Shown in pieces: positions 5,569-5,954 of a DNA stretch of 5,954 nucleotides; the first letter of the stretch is position 1; every line of letters starts with the position of its first letter. The translations under genes and the position numbers were made by a program. The notes under the pieces were generated by a model, which was given only the letters and a program-made list of their open reading frames with translations, ran no database searches and had not been told where the DNA came from. Source of the stretch: Chloroflexota bacterium (GTDB lineage Bacteria > Chloroflexota > FW602-bin22 > JAMCYS01); contig JAJZQK010000250.1 in assembly GCA_021847625.1 (NCBI GenBank), forward strand, positions 1-5,954, written 5' to 3'.

Positions 5569-5954
5569 ATGGCTACCGAACAGTATCAGACCGGAGGGCT
5601 CACGGTTGAGGGTTACAAGACCTACAACCGCAGGCTGCTCTCCCGGTTCAGAAGCGAGAACGTCTACAACAAGTACGGCTCCCAGGACGGGGTCCCCAAG
5701 AACGGCGGCAAGGCGATGAGCTGGCGGAAGATGGAGATCATCTGGCCGACCGGGAACATCGCCACCTTCGGGGCGCAGGCGAGCGCGAACTCCCTGCTGC
5801 TCACCGAGGGCACCCCTCCGGCCGCGACCAGCGCGACCTGGAGCGAGGTGGTGGGCACGGTGTCCCAGTACGGGCAGTACTCCCTGATCTCCGACCTGGC
5901 CGCGGATCAGTCCGTCGACAGCGTGGTGCCCGAGTACACGGAGAACTACTCGGA
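5569..5954 (+). CDS. major capsid protein, N4-gp56 family-like (3' partial)
   Basis: This frame is open from ATG 5569 to the window end, giving 128 residues plus two bases. The start is well supported by AGGAG at 5558-5562 with six bases of spacing. The N-terminal pattern fits the N4-gp56 family of HK97-fold capsid proteins: YKTYNRRLLSRFRSENVYNKYG (~16-37), GVPKNGGKAMSWRKME (~41-56), the LLLTEGTPPAA element (~76-86), GTVSQYGQYSLISDLAADQS (~96-115) and VVPEYTENY (~119-127). In the family these correspond to a helical N-arm, the basic K/R-W-R-R strand, the L-T-E-G-x-T-P loop and the T-V-x-Q-Y-G-x-Y-x-x-x-S-D motif. The mature role would be the icosahedral head shell. The full family is usually about 300-400 residues, so most of the protein lies beyond the edge. 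The family call is from motif memory. Confidence 0.85.
   Translation, partial: MATEQYQTGGLTVEGYKTYNRRLLSRFRSENVYNKYGSQDGVPKNGGKAMSWRKMEIIWPTGNIATFGAQASANSLLLTEGTPPAATSATWSEVVGTVSQYGQYSLISDLAADQSVDSVVPEYTENYS

Overview
The window is a piece of a tailed-phage (or prophage) genome, taken from the capsid end of the structural module. Three things support this. The right edge holds the start of a major capsid protein resembling the N4-gp56 family, with a scaffold-like protein directly upstream of it. The left edge holds the C-terminal part of a protein with the signature of the phage polyvalent-protein domain LPD38. The genes are tightly packed, with Shine-Dalgarno sites often lying inside or just after the preceding gene. 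Base composition is high in G+C (roughly two thirds by eye), and third codon positions are mostly G or C, so the host is probably a high-GC bacterium. Nothing in the window identifies the host further, and no integrase, tRNA or attachment site is visible.

Layout from left to right: (1) an LPD38-type protein truncated by the left edge, ending at 1580; (2) a small two-helix membrane protein on the minus strand, 1783 down to 1565, filling the only sizeable gap in the plus-strand operon and overlapping the tail of gene 1; (3) and (4) two consecutive proteins of about 400 residues that I do not recognise, 1804-2994 and 2996-4291, each with a beta-like or Pro/Ala-rich front, a Gln/Ala-rich helical middle and a low-complexity tail; (5) a small gene, 4308-4667, resembling the Phage ABA sandwich domain and clearly poorer in GC3 than its neighbours; (6) a 51-bp intergenic stretch with weak 10-bp periodicity; (7) a scaffold-like protein, 4719-5552; (8) the N-terminal 128 residues of the major capsid protein, from 5569 to the window end.

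Working model (inference): scaffold and capsid protein build the procapsid, while the LPD38 protein and the two unknown proteins are virion-associated or assembly proteins made from the same late transcript. The ABA-sandwich gene looks like a late insertion (a moron) into this operon. The antisense membrane protein is the most unusual element. Its codon usage says it is real, it has a possible extended -10 promoter overlapping the start of gene 3, and it would be transcribed against the late operon. I see no promoter or intrinsic terminator on the plus strand that I would defend.
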